Part shown: positions 10,690-22,001 of the stretch, piece after piece | How the letters are laid out: every line of letters starts with the position of its first letter | Numbering within the stretch: position 1 is the stretch's first letter | From: Clarkia xantiana subsp. parviflora | Taxonomy: Eukaryota; Streptophyta; Magnoliopsida; Myrtales; Onagraceae | Assembly: GCA_036873135.1 (NCBI GenBank) | Contig: JAPTYO010000011.1 | Span: forward strand, 9,384,747 to 9,448,746 | Direction of reading: 5' to 3' | Length of the DNA stretch: 64,000 nucleotides | The notes under the pieces: model-generated | The model's database searches: none | What the model was told of the DNA's origin: nothing | The model's input: only the letters and a program-made list of their open reading frames with translations | Program-made: the position numbers and the translations under genes

Positions 10690-10701
10690 TGGTATCAGAG
10701 C
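10690..10701 (+). promoter_or_regulatory. Primer-binding site, initiator tRNA-Met
   Basis: TGGTATCAGAGC, the standard plant Copia priming site complementary to the 3' end of initiator tRNA-Met, one base after the LTR. Confidence 0.9.
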
Positions 10702-10829
10702 TTGTGTTAGGAGTTCATCATTTTGATAAATTGGTGTTCTTGAAAATTTAATATTTGGACCTAAGTTTGCAAACGAAGAAGGATAAAGTCGGTTAAATGA
10801 TTTTCCTTCCATACGCCTTGAACGATAAG

Positions 10830-11260
10830 CAGTGTTTTAAAAACCGGACCGGACCGGCGGTCGGACCGCGAACCGGGCATATCAGCGGTCCGGTTCTGGT
10901 AAATTATAAGACTGCACAGTTAAACCTGTTTGATACGGTCAAACCGGGTTGGATCGGGTCAGACCGGACAAACCGGTACCGGTCCGACCGTAACAGTAAA
11001 GATCATAATTTTTTTGTCAAGAAAATATTAATGGGGTGTAGATGGATTCGAACCTCCGACCTACACTAGATATAACGTAATGCTACCACCAAGCTGCATG
11101 TCTAGATGTTGATGAAAGGACAGATTAATAAATGTTACCAAGATTTCTAAATCCTAATAATGTAATCAGCAATGGAACTGGGTTGAACCGGGTTGGACCG
11201 GTTAGACCGGGAACCGGTCACCTTTCCGGTTCAAGGCCCGGTCCGGTTTTCAAAACACTG
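10830..11260. mobile_element. Small hAT-type non-autonomous element (431 bp)
   Basis: Ends CAGTGTTTTAAAAACCGGAC and GTCCGGTTTTCAAAACACTG are inverted repeats. The octamer ACGATAAG flanks it on both sides (10822-10829 and 11261-11268), the 8-bp TSD of hAT elements. The ends are rich in ACCGG/CCGGT units, as in the larger hAT elements at 41478-43562, so they belong to one family group. No transposase is encoded. A tRNA-like block with Pol III box sequences lies inside. It is inserted in the Copia leader, making it the youngest layer of this nest. Confidence 0.93.
11034..11100 (-). other. tRNA-like block (box A/box B) inside the hAT element
   Basis: On the minus strand the text contains CAGCTTGGTGGTAGC, like a tRNA D-arm/box A, and about 30 bases later GGAGGTTCGAATCC, a good box B/T-arm. 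The acceptor stem does not pair and no standard anticodon arm is obvious. It is a tRNA-derived remnant or SINE-like head, not a working tRNA gene. Confidence 0.5.
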
Positions 11261-11964
11261 ACGATAAGTCAAGCTAGGCATTCAAATTAAATGGCACCTT
11301 TCAATAAGCACAATTCGTAAACTTAATGTTCGAGTCATTCTATCAGACGTTCCCTATGGGATGAAGAAGGGTGACTCACATATATGTAAAACTGTGTTCC
11401 AATGTAATCGGTAAGACACGTCACCATAAAAGCTAAAGAATGATAATGAGCTAAAATCATATCATCATGCGACATTAAAATTGCGCACAAAACACGTATT
11501 TGGGACAAGAGTATGTTACCTACTCTTAAAAGATACCTGTTTAAAGATTTTTGAAAAATGGTGTCGTGGTCGAACATGAGACATTACATCACTTGATGAC
11601 GAATTTTCAATGCATGGTCAGTTTCAAACTGATGCAGTCTTGATCAAACCGGAGCAGGATAACACTGACAATCAGGTCCCACTTAATTCGAGTGGGAGAG
11701 ATTTGAACCGGCAACTCAAGTGAATGATATGGTAAATGATAACCTCACTCTAACGACTATTAGTGAGCATTGGAAAGAACTCAAGTGGAGAAATGGAGGA
11801 AAACAATAAAAGAAAGAGATCGCCTAAATGAAAGCCATTATAGTCTATAGTTGATTCACCTGCTAACCACAGGGGCACAAGGATAAGGTGCGTCCTGAAA
11901 GAAGGCTCACTACTGATGGAAAAGGCCGGGCGGTTCGAAACCCCGACTTGTTGCGAAAGGAAAT

Positions 11965-12657
11965 ATGCAATTTCACGGAGTGGACTTTGACGAAACATAC
12001 TCACCAACTGTGCGTAACACCACAGTACGGGCCATTCTGGCCCTGGTCGCAAGTCTCGGTCTCGAGCTGCACCAAATGGATGTTAATACCGCATTCCTCC
12101 ACGGGAACCTGGAGGAAGAGATCTACATGGAGCAACCAGAGGGTTTCATTACTCATGGTAACGAACGTAAAGTTTGTAAACTCCAAAGGTCCATCTACGG
12201 TCTTAAACAGTCGTCTCGACAATGGTACCGCATATTCTACGAGGAAATCGTAGGAAACGGATTCGTGAATCTTTACGAGGATCCGTGCGTGTATTATAAG
12301 ACCTCCGAGTCTAAGTATGTCATCTTAACCTTATACGTGGACGACATACTCTTTGTCGTAAACGACGTGAGTTTTATGAACAAGTCAAAGTCATGGTTGG
12401 CATCTGTATTTGAGATGAAAGACATGGGAGAAGCCACGCACATGATATGCATTAAAATTGCTAGAGATCAGGCTACCCGGAAATTATGTCTGCCTCAAGA
12501 ATCCTATATCAACAAACTGTTGAAAAAGTTCAGATTACAGGATGCCAAACCCGTGGATACGCCGGTGGTGTTTGGGTGCGCAAGGTCAAAACGTGACGGC
12601 CCCAAGAACCTGCCCGAGCGAGAACAGATGAAGGGTGCAGAGTATTTAAACATGGTC
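11965..12657 (+). pseudogene. Copia reverse transcriptase fragment
   Basis: The preceding codons read RLVAKGN. The open frame then gives FHGVDFDETYSPTVRNTTVR, LGLELHQMDVNTAFLHGNLE, LQRSIYGLKQSSRQWY and the catalytic YVDDILFVVND, the Copia RT with the YVDD box. The frame stays open to AEYLNMVGAV, where the normal continuation (TRPDI-type RNase H entry) is lost and a LINE-derived patch begins. RT would copy element RNA into cDNA; here the N-terminal proteins and the downstream junction are lost, so it cannot act. Confidence 0.9.
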
Positions 12658-12699
12658 GGTGCTGTCAAAATTGATATGAACAAGGCTTACGATAGGGTG
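12658..12699 (+). repeat. 42-bp LINE-derived patch inside Copia pol
   Basis: These 42 bases are an exact reverse-complement match to 26055-26096 in LINE B. There they encode the LINE RT stretch [14 protein letters not shown], a conserved L1-type RT motif. In the Copia frame the same residues appear in place of about 80 expected residues between RT and RNase H. After the patch the RNase H continues in another frame. It looks like templated filler DNA left by repair of a deletion. Confidence 0.85.
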
Positions 12700-13109
12700 C
12701 AGAGTCTTTCTCCTTGCTTATGCCGCCATTTCATGGATGAGCAAGAAGCAAACCTGTGTCGCGCTGTCCACGATGGAATCAGAATTCGTAGACCTCTCCA
12801 AGAATGAACAATAAGCGGTTTGGCTGAAAAGACTTCTTATTGCGCTGCTTGATGGCGATGTCAGGAGTAAACCTGTGAAGGTGTTCTCTAACAGTCAGGC
12901 AGCCATTGCGGCAGTAAAGAATCTGAAGTACCATAGTAGGACCAAACACATTGATGTGAAATACTTTTATGCTAAATCTATGGTAGAAGACAATATAATC
13001 ACTTTGGAATACTTGTCCACTGATAACATGGTTTCGACCCATTAACTAAACCACTACGCATGGAGATATTCGAAAAGCATGTAAAACTGCTTGGATTGCG
13101 TAGGGTTTA
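12700..13109 (+). pseudogene. Copia RNase H C-terminal fragment
   Basis: In a frame different from the RT one it reads [20 protein letters not shown] followed by [12 protein letters not shown]. After further frame changes come KYHSRTKHIDVKYFYAKSMV and, near 13040-13109, an HPLTKPL-type ending (TKPLRMEIFEKHVKLLGL) with a stop. These are the C-terminal RNase H landmarks of Copia pol. The N-terminal half of the domain with the first catalytic Asp is gone. Confidence 0.85.
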
Positions 13110-14243
13110 AAAGTGACATGTATCTGTGATAACATTTTGATAATTGAAAGTTACATTTTTGATAAACGACAGAATTGCAATTGATTTATGATATATCGAC
13201 GACATAATGTTTGAATACATCAGATTTACGGTCTATAAACTAAGTCGTAGGAGGACGCAATCCTCTTCCAAAACTATGTCGAACGTGGGCCTTACCTAGT
13301 CACACAGGTACGGTCGTCTTGCGGTGGAGGGAGGCCTCTACCAAGCAAGGCTGGCTAAGAATCAGGGGGATAAACCTGATTACGCAATACGATTATCTAG
13401 TCTCGAAGTAACTCGACACGATCTTCATTTTGCACATCGCCGTGATGAACTATGTTCGTCATTAAACCACATTCTGGGCCAGATGAGAATCTGCGATAGC
13501 ATGATTGACATATCCAATTCCTGTCAACTTAAAAGTTCAGGTATGCTATCAACGCATGCTTCATACTGCGCGTGCCATGTACGACCACGGGGTCACAGCT
13601 TGGTTGTGCTAGATAAGAATCCTCTTGATTCGAGCGGGCGCAAACTTCTTCACCTCAAGCGTGTGATTGATCCCGGGAGTATTATGAAGAGGCACCCAAA
13701 GTATCCTCACGGACTCGGAACTCATATCTAAGGTCAGGCTCAATGTTCGCTTCCCTGCGTACGAGCGTAGTGCTGAACAAAAAGGCCAAGTGACCACATC
13801 TTTGGAAACCGGTTGGGTTTAACTAAGGATATGAGCGATGGGGATGGTCAAGTTCACCTGTAATTCACCAAATCTTGTTTTCACTAGGTGGCCACCAACT
13901 AAATATTAGTTGAAGGTTGTGAATACTTTTACGGATGCCTTGGAGAAGTGTTCCTATGAGGAAACTAGGAAAAAGGAGAATTATCAGTTGACCTAGGATA
14001 CAGTGCGACACTATATAAATGTTGTTTATAACAGGTTGATTGGAGAAAAGGGAATCAACGTTCCGCGCGCGCTACAACACTCCTAACATATGAGTAGCAC
14101 GATACCCGTCGTGTCCGCCGGTCGCACGGCAAACCTCGTATGAAATATTCGAAAGCAAGGGCGAGATCAAAGGAGTGAAACGTTGATGCAGATTTTGACG
14201 ACAATACATTAACAGGCACCCTCCCATTCCAGCTAGTGGGAGC
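13110..14243 (+). other. Copia 3' region of unknown content and polypurine tract
   Basis: About 1.1 kb lies between the end of pol and the second LTR, much longer than in a standard Copia. A 135-codon open frame (13324-13731) has no family I can recognise. The last bases AGCTAGTGGGAGC (14231-14243) form a weak polypurine tract. The stretch could be an extra 3' region, as some Copia lineages have, or a degraded insertion. Confidence 0.45.
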
Positions 14244-14838
14244 TATAAGCATATGGTGCTGGGCGCCGTAAATGGAAGCCCATTATATGTATATGTTACC
14301 AAGTTAATTGGGTACATGTCACGTTAGACATTGGGTCAGACCCAAATCCCAATTGACATGAGAGGCCCAAAATTGGGTCTCCCTTATACATAGGCCGGCC
14401 GAATTATTAGTGAGGGGTAAAGTGGACTTTTGTCCACTTTACTCCTCCTATATATATGGGGTGTTAGGGGTTTTATTAGGTCAATCCTTAACTCCACCTT
14501 AGAGTGTTTTAGAGAGAAAAACCCTCCCCGATAACACCCTAGTTCGGCCGAACCACACATACACCAAGGGTGTGCCAATTTCCCTTCGAGCAAACACTCC
14601 GGAGATCCGTCCCTTGCCAAGAATCGATATGAGGCTTTACAGTGAAGAATATACCACGTAGGGCTTCCTTCACAAGAACCCCTACGGGTGCCGACCGGAG
14701 GATCGTGAACTCCATGCGACAAGGATCTTGGGACTAAAGACTACTGTTGAGGTATGTGTGAATCTTCTGTTGCGTAATTTCGGTTACTAGGATGTACCAT
14801 GGTTTTAGTTTTCATAGTGATTACTCCATGTACTAACA
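14244..14838 (+). repeat. 3' LTR of the Copia element
   Basis: 595 bp, pairing with 10090-10688. It starts TATAAGCATATGG (first G changed to A) and ends CTAACA, followed by the TSD GGTTG. Confidence 0.9.
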
Positions 14839-14843
14839 GGTTG

Positions 14844-15300
14844 AAGAGGTCATGAAATCACATTTAGCAACAACGGAAAAGAACTTGTGTTTGCGCAGGA
14901 CTGATAATACTTCCCTCAAATGGATGAGGTGTTACTCCGGGGTGCTGCTATATATCAGAATGTCATCGAAATAAACGACATCAAACTTTCCAATGAATGG
15001 ACGGAGGGCCTGATTCATCACACGCATGAAGGTGCAAGGCGCATTCGAAAGCTCGAAAGGCATCACAAGCCACTCATATAAGCCTTCACGAGTTTTAAAA
15101 GTTGTTTTCCATTCGGATCCGAATTTGATGGTAACCACTCTTTAAATCCAGTTTGCTGAACACACAAGCACCACCCAGTTGATCTAATAAATCATCCAAA
15201 CGAGGAATGGAAAAACGATAGCATACCGTTATTTTATTGATTGCCCGACTGTCGACACACATACGCCAGGTGCCGTCCTTTTTGAGGGTGGGAGGGCTGG
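14844..15300 (-). pseudogene. gypsy reverse transcriptase core (CRM-like element)
   Basis: The minus-strand frame gives [20 protein letters not shown], the [12 protein letters not shown] run and the catalytic [11 protein letters not shown]. Before it, in a broken frame, comes the [11 protein letters not shown] stretch. RT is cut on its C-terminal side by the Copia insertion (GGTTG) and on its N-terminal side by the LARD insertion (GACAG). Downstream RT (GYVISSEGLRADPSKISAIE) continues at 9921-10084 beyond the Copia. Confidence 0.88.
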
Positions 15301-15305
15301 GACAG

Positions 15306-16630
15306 TGTCGGACCTAAAATCCGACCTAAGGCGATTTACGTTTTGAAAACGTGGAATTTTGAATAGAGTCGCCACTAGTTAATAAAGGTTAACTAGAATC
15401 CTAAATTACCTAAATGTATAACGAATTAAACACCCAGGTATTAAATCGGTCTACGATCAGAAATTCGAGTTCGGGGGTTCTATTACGAATTAAAAATATA
15501 GATCTTTAATTACGCCCTTTCGGTACTCAATTCACTTAATTTGCAAATTTTAAAATTTAAATATGCGTAACGACTAATTAATCTAATGTTATAAAGAAGA
15601 CTAAACTAATTTATATGCGGAACTATTATTAACGACAAATATAAGCATGAAAAACTATTAAACTTTTAAAACTCCTAATTAAGATAAAAACTAAACGAAA
15701 CTAAACATGATACAATTTAATAATTACATGTCATATACATATATACAATAACACATGCTATCTTATCTAAATTACCCAATTAACATGACATAAAGTAATC
15801 ATGAGAATAATAATAAATAATAATATTAATAATATGAATAATTAGAAAATAACAGAAATAATTAACTATTTAAATAATAATAATTAATTTAATTTTTTAA
15901 AAAAAAACAAAGCAGCGGGAATACTTGTGAGGAGATGAAGACACAGCAGGGAGGACGGCACCGGATCTGGGACGGACGGCACCGGCAGGACAGGCGGCGC
16001 CGGCAGGAGAAGACCACAGCGACGGTTGCCGGCGGGCGGACAGATGACGGCGGGGCGAAATGAAGCAGGAAGCACTGGCGCAATCGGATGGAAGGGTCGT
16101 CGGAGAAGGCAGACGAAGGGCAGCCGGCAACGCGGGGTGGAGCTCTGGTCGTGGTCTGGAGACGGCGCGACGGTCAGGCGAGGCGTGGCTGCTGGTCCGG
16201 CGGGGCGTGGCTGCTGGTCCTGCGGGAAGAGCAAACCAAAAGAAAAAAAACTTTTTTGACACTAGATGACAAAAATCGCACGGATCCCGATAAGAGCTGA
16301 TTTATTATTTTCTGTTGTCCCCAATTTACATGTAAAAAGAATCTATTTATAGCTAAACTAGGACACCCAAACTAGGAAAATCAAATCTGAAAAATATACA
16401 CCATTAATATTCCGAAAATATACATATATATTTATGTACTTTACCATAAATACACATAATATATTTTCTGAATATTTTACAATAAATAGTGCATATACAC
16501 TATCCTATTTTAAGCCAGTCCCATCTTTAGAAACTTCGAGACCTTCCATATTTAAATACTTCCTTCTTTTGACGCGTCACATATGACATTTTGAACGTGC
16601 TATGCGCGGACCAAAACTTAGGTGTTTACA
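15306..16630 (-). repeat. 3' LTR of the LARD, with internal GC-rich island
   Basis: 1,325 bp. Most of it is very AT-rich, but about 15900-16240 is strongly GC-rich (repeated CGGCGG and GGCACCGG text). Overlapping open frames of Pro/Ala/Arg-rich protein in several frames come from base composition and are not called as genes. Confidence 0.9.
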
Positions 16631-16646
16631 GCTTGCCCCTCTTTGG
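16631..16646 (-). promoter_or_regulatory. LARD polypurine tract
   Basis: The minus strand reads CCAAAGAGGGGCAAGC directly before the 3' LTR start (TGTAAACACC), where second-strand priming is expected. Confidence 0.75.
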
Positions 16647-16779
16647 GCGAATTCTCGTATAACAAGTTCGAGGGGATTTGTCCAAAGACGAGTAAACACT
16701 AATTTTGGTTGGGAAGTATATCTTCTTTCGAGTCTTCCAATCTTCAAGGAAACTCCCGGCTTATTTCGGAAAGTGCAAA

Positions 16780-17135
16780 AAAGTATCTGTCGGCGGTGCC
16801 CCTGTTGGCGGTGCCTCTATTAGCGTGCCCCTGTTGGCGATGTAGAAAGTAGAACCTCTGTCGGCGGTGCCCCTGTTGGTGGTGCCTCCATTGGTAGCGC
16901 AGAAAATAGAACCTCCGTCGGCGGTGCCCCTGTTGGCGGTGCCTCCATTGGTCGTGTAGAAAATAAAACCTCCGTCGGCGGTGCCCCTGTTGGCAGTGCC
17001 TCCATTGGTAGTGCAGAAAGTAAAGCCTCCAGTGGCGTGCAAAAAAGTAAAGCCTCCAGTGGCGTGCAGAAAAGTAAAGCCTCCAGGGGCATGCGGAAAA
17101 GTAAAGCCTCCAGTGGCGTGCAGTAAAGTAAAATA
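16780..17135. repeat. LARD tandem repeats, block 1
   Basis: Units of about 60 bp built on CGGCGGTGCCCCTGTTGGCG followed by GTGCCTCCATTGG occur about three times (16855-17030). They give way to a roughly 27-bp unit (GCCTCCAGTGGCGTGCAGAA) repeated four times to 17130. The long minus-strand frames here (GGFTFLHAT repeats) are by-products of the repeat period, which is a multiple of three. Confidence 0.8.
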
Positions 17136-17214
17136 TTGATCGATGTTGCCTCCAGTGGCGAGCGACAAGGAAAAGCCTCCAGTGTCGTGCAATAAAGTAA
17201 AACTTTTGGTGATG

Positions 17215-17580
17215 ATTGGTAACAGAAGACCTCTACGTCAGACAGTACCAACAACCTCTGGTGACGCCTCTAGTGGCGAGTGGTAACGGAAAAACCTCTA
17301 CGTCAGACCGTACCGAAAAACCTCTGGTGATATCTCTGGTGGCGAAAGACCTCTACGTCAGACCGTACCGGAGAACCTTTGGTGATGCCTCTAGTGGCGA
17401 GTGGTAACGGAAGACCTCTACGTCAGGCCGTACTGGAAAACCTCTGGTGATATCTCTGGTGGCGGAAGACCTCTACGTCAGACCATACCGAAGACCCTTT
17501 GGCGATGCCTCTAGCGGCGTATGTCGGAGAAGAGCCTCTAGTGGCGTCCGTTGGAGAAGTGCCTCTAGTGGCGTAACTTG
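17215..17580. repeat. LARD tandem repeats, block 2
   Basis: CCTCTACGTCAGACCGTACC recurs at about 17230, 17296, 17351, 17416 and 17470. Spacings alternate near 66 and 55, so the higher-order unit is about 120 bp. The block ends in CCTCTAGTGGCG repeats. Confidence 0.8.
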
Positions 17581-17639
17581 CGAAGGCTGAATACTAAGGC
17601 TTCGTTCGTCGGGGTTGACTCGCAGGAAGCTGGAAAACT

Positions 17640-17850
17640 CCAGATCCTGATTGTCGGTTGTGACTTGTAGGAACAGACTGTAACAGTCCTACTCATCATT
17701 TGAGTGGTGACTTGCGAGAACAGACTGTAACCGTCCCGTTTTCCGTGAATTTGACTCGTAGGAACAGACTGTAACAGTCCTACTCGTCCTTGAATGGTGA
17801 CTTGCGAGAACAGACTGTAACCGTCCCGCTTGCCGTGAAGTTGACTTTGG
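17640..17850. repeat. LARD tandem repeats, block 3
   Basis: GAACAGACTGTAACAGTCC and GAACAGACTGTAACCGTCCC alternate four times, giving a dimer of about 95 bp. Confidence 0.75.
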
Positions 17851-18109
17851 AAGACGCTGCTTGCGCATGAGTGTTTGTCCCTAATTTTTTCCTAAATTGT
17901 GCATTGTGCGACAACCTAGCAGGATCTTTTTTTTTTTTGAGAATTTCTTTTTTTTCTCTCCTTTTGCCACGGCCGATTGAGAGATTTTCGACCGTGCCCC
18001 GCGGTTTTTTATATTTTCTTTCCTTTTGCCATTATTGCAATTTACGAATTTGCAACCATGCCCCTCATTTCCTGATTTTTCCTAGGCCGCCCTTTCGGGT
18101 TTTCAACCT

Positions 18110-18900
18110 AGCGGAAGCACTCTTTATTTGGTAGCCGATTAAACGGTGGTTGTGACTCGTACTTTATTTTCCACCTCGATGCGGGAGTATTTGTAGCCAT
18201 TTGGAAGGTGACTGTGACCCTTTTCTCACCGTCTTCGATGTGGTGGGAGCTCTTTTGATTGTAGCCATTTGGAGGGTGGCTGTGGCCCTTTATTCCTCGT
18301 CTCTGATCCGGGAAACACTCTTTGTATGTAACCATTTTGAGGGTGGTTGTGGCCCTTTCACTTAATATCCGCCATCGATGTTTCGGATACGCTCTTTTTG
18401 ATTGTGGTTGTTTAGAGGGACGACTGTGACCCTTTCTTTTATTTTCCTGCCCTCACCGGGTTCGCGGGATCACCTTTTTTGTGTAGCCATTTTAAGGGTG
18501 GCTGTGGCCCTTTCAAATAACTTCCCGGCCTCACAAGATTCGCGGGAACACTCTGTATATGTAGCCATTTTGAGGGTGGCTGTGGCCCTTTCTTTATTTC
18601 CCCGCCCTCACCGGGTTCGCGGGGTTACTCTTTTATCTGTAGCCGTTTGGAGGGTGGCTGTGGCCCTTTCACTTATTTCCCACTTTTGATATTGCGGGAG
18701 CGCTCGTTATTTGTAGCCATTTTGAAGGGTGGCTGTGGCCCTTTCTTTGTAGTCGTTTTAGGGACGCCTGAGATCCTTTTTATTTGTAGTTGATTTAGGG
18801 CCAACTGTGACCCTTTTATTTCTTCACTGCTCTCACAAAATATGCATGAGCACTCTCTTTATTTTTCTGTAGCCGATTAAAGGGCGGCTGTGACCCTAAA
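18110..18900. repeat. LARD tandem repeats, block 4
   Basis: About eleven diverged units of 60-80 bp are built on GTAGCCATTTTGAGGGTGGC followed by TGTGGCCCTTTC, with CGGGTTCGCGGGA variants in the spacers. A T-rich tract (18908-18982) follows. Confidence 0.8.
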
Positions 18901-18999
18901 GAAAAATGATTTTTTTTTTTTTGCTTTTTTTTTTTTTGCCTTTTTTGTTTGCTTTTTTTTTTTTTTTTTTGCTTTTTTTTTTTAAACAAAAATTTAACG

Positions 19000-20230
19000 A
19001 AAATAATCAACAACAATTATGTACATCCCCCTAATGGCAAATTTGAAAATTTTAATTCAAAACATCTTCTTGAGAAGGACACAGCTGATTGATTCGAAAT
19101 ATGTTGGTCGCGTCGACGACCTGGATTGACCTTATGACCAATGGATGACATATGCAATGATCTCGAATTCTCAAGTGCCCCAGCTATTGCTCAATTTCGT
19201 CTGGGGATGCCCAATGGCTAGCACCTACTGGGTTAGGCTCGTCGCATGTAGGATGAATGACCTTGTTGATGAACACACATGGATGGTGTTGAGTTTGGCA
19301 CAGTAGTCCGCAAATGGTAAATGCATAGATATCGCATGAGGTATCTGGGATAAATTCGACAGCTTGCGGCGAGCAAAGGGTCACGCACGAGATGTGCTCT
19401 TCGGGGCTTTGATTAGGATGATTATCCAAACTGCACAATGATTAAGGAAAAACTCAAACTTCGGGGATAAAAATGATCACAACTTTCCTTACCTGGGTGT
19501 TGGATTTTTTTCTAGTGGGGAAATGTGCTCGCTATGCGACTGGACCTGCTGCATGTCCTGATTTTCCTGCTCCATCTAGAAATCACAACTTGTATATGAG
19601 CATCTGCCGGAAAGTAAATGCCCCTGGACCTCTGATGGAAGGCACCAACAACAATGTTTTCTTTGCTTGACATCTAAAATGTTCATTGATCAGCACATTG
19701 AATCTTCACGAGACTCTTGATGATCTCTTGATATTTTCTCATCTCCGGACATGACCGATCTCAATAGGAGATGCCCCTTGGTTACCACCGACCGGTTTAC
19801 ACCTCATCGTAAACGAATATACGGCTTGGTTCGGGACGCGAATGAATTTCACACATGGTATGTGGAATTTTGACATGTAAGTTCTTTGGAGCAGTCACAT
19901 TTCCCGTGGTTGCGACCTCGGTCGAAATGGTCGTCGTATCTGCAAAAAGAGTAGGGACACTCAAATATCAAGGAAAAACCAAGTACAAGTCATCATACCA
20001 GAGTGTTGGATATCCCGAATGCGCAATTTGTGCTTCGTGCAACTGGATGGCTGCACGTTCTTTTTTGTTGCCCCATTTGGCCGACACAGCTCGTATGTGC
20101 AGGATACCTAACCAAGGGTACCTTAAAAGACCAGACACGAAAGTTAGTATAAAGAATCAAATGAGTCATGCATGATTTTTCGGAAAACTTCTAATGTCAT
20201 TCATTTCATAATTTTGATTACATTTCAGAA
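19000..20230 (-). other. LARD interior without recognisable gene
   Basis: This is the least repetitive part of the LARD. A minus-strand open frame at 19184-19438 is Cys-rich (SPEEHISCVTLCSPQAVEF), with no family I recognise and no protease, RT or integrase motif. It may be a leftover of an ancient ORF or cargo. Confidence 0.35.
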
Positions 20231-20539
20231 AGAATCGAAATTTATGATCTAAGGTGTTTTGCACTAGCTTGGAGTTTAATGAGTTCGCTGAGGGCACTAT
20301 CTGGCTCGAACGCACGATAGATGTTCAAAATGAAGTTTTTTCAAAAGGATTTTCTCGTCCTTTGTTTAAGCTCGAATAGTCACACTCAACTAAACATTTA
20401 AACTTTTTTCAAAACATCAAAATCAGAATCAAATCTCTTTTTCAAAACTCTAGCTCATGCAAAGGTTTAGACGATCTTGCCGAAAAAGTGCAATATACCT
20501 TGGATCAAAACGAATGACACTTTGAGTTTTTTTTTAAAA

Positions 20540-21560
20540 TCCTCATGCATGCTCGAAAGTTAAAGTTCTACTGTTAAGAAAGTTACAACTCACAACCAGT
20601 TTACCTGAATGATACATATGTACAAAATGAAAAATCCAGGTAAAGTTTTTTTATAAAAAGAAATGCAAATGCAATGCATGCTTGGAGTTAAAAGCTCAAC
20701 AACTAAGAGAAGATTTACAATCTATCAAAAAAATTGTTTTTCCTTAAACAATGCTTATGAGATGTACATGAGATGCATACTTGAAATGAAAGTTCTACAG
20801 TTAAGAAAATTTACAAGTATATGCAAATATTTTTTTGTTTTTTTAATTTTTTAACAAGGAAAAAAAAATCAATTCATCTTGGTTGCTAAAAATTACAAAA
20901 TCAAGTGAATTTTTTTTTCTAAATGATGCATATGAGATGCACAAAATAAATACAAGATACAAACTTAAAAATGAAAGGTCTACAACTAAGAAAAATTACA
21001 GTTTACCTAAAAGGTTTTTCGAAAATAATGCATATGAGATGCACGTCTTTTGATAAAAAAAACTAGGTAAAAGGTTTTTTTTAAACAAAGAGCCTTTAAA
21101 CTAAGAGAGCTTACGATTTATCTAAATTTTTTTTAAAAATCTAATGGATACTGGATGCATTATTTAAAATAAAACAATTCAGGTAAATTTGTTTGAAATG
21201 ATGCATATGGAATGCACGTTCGAAATTAGAAGCTCTAATAGCTAAAGGGGAATTAAAATTTCCAAAAATGTTTTTTTACATGTGCGACGCGCTAACCAAA
21301 ATCACAACTTACCTGAAGAGTTTTTTTAAGAAAAAAATAATGCGTATGAAACGCAAGTTTGAATTAAAAAAAAAACTCAGGTAAGAGGTTTTTTAAAAAA
21401 AAACATTGCATACAAAATGCATGTTCGGAAATAAAATTTCTAAATGACTAACTACTTAACTGAATTTTTTTTTTTTTTTAAATGCAATGAGATGAATGCA
21501 TGAGAATAAAAATTACACAGTTAAAAAAAAAACTTAGTTTTCCTAACGACTCTTTTTTAC
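20540..21560. repeat. LARD tandem repeats, block 5 (AT-rich)
   Basis: A diverged unit near 100 bp recurs about ten times, recognised by AATGCATATGAGATGCAC, then AAGTTCTAC and TTAAGAAAATTTAC, separated by long T or A runs. It lies between the unique part and the GC-rich leader next to the 5' LTR. Confidence 0.65.
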
Positions 21561-22001
21561 AAAAACAACAAAAAAAAACATGGATAAAACACAACATGTT
21601 AGGGGTTAAAAAATGTGCGGTTTTGCTCTACAAGGTAGGTCCCACTGATAGGTTCCCGACAAGGTGGTTTCCTCACCCCATCACAGGGATCATAAGACCT
21701 TCACAAGCGAGTGGAGTTATTCTGAGTCGTTCTGGCGGCTCGGCCGCGCGGTCGTACCCTTACTAACTCTCCGGGGTTCCTAGTTGCCCTGGGATTTAGG
21801 CACTTTGCAAATTACACTAAAGTGGGTGTGCGAATTCAAATAATGCCACAAAAAAAAATGTTAGTTGTAACTCTAAAAAATATGTACCTGTCACACAAAA
21901 AAACAAAGTTAGAATTGTGAAAATAATAAAATAAAAAAATAAAAAAAAAACTCAAAAACATGGCAATAAGCGAATACAATGAGCCCGAACCCTCTAAATC
22001 A

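Larger units (their letters stand above)
10085..14843 (+). mobile_element. Internally deleted Copia retrotransposon with 5-bp TSD GGTTG
   Basis: LTRs at 10090-10688 and 14244-14838 are about 94% identical by eye, beginning TGTAAGCATATGG (TATAAGC in the second) and ending CTAACA. GGTTG flanks both sides (10085-10089, 14839-14843). A primer-binding site TGGTATCAGAGC (initiator tRNA-Met) follows the first LTR. The interior keeps RT and part of RNase H. Gag, protease and integrase are almost all gone: only about 0.85 kb of non-hAT DNA lies between the PBS and RT. Its host is the RT gene of the CRM-like element. An unusual 1.1 kb of non-pol sequence separates RNase H from the second LTR. Confidence 0.93.

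Noticed and set aside
11034..11100. A functional tRNA gene
   Set aside because: Box A- and box B-like sequences exist, but the acceptor stem does not pair and no anticodon arm could be drawn.
15884..16262. Overlapping Pro/Ala/Arg-rich open frames on both strands, repeated at 22613-23033
   Set aside because: They lie in a GC-rich island of the LARD LTRs and exist in several frames at once, as expected from base composition. No family motif is present.
16761..17254. Two long minus-strand frames with GGFTFLHAT and LEALLFCTP repeats
   Set aside because: They are translations of tandem repeats whose unit length is a multiple of three, inside a non-coding LARD.
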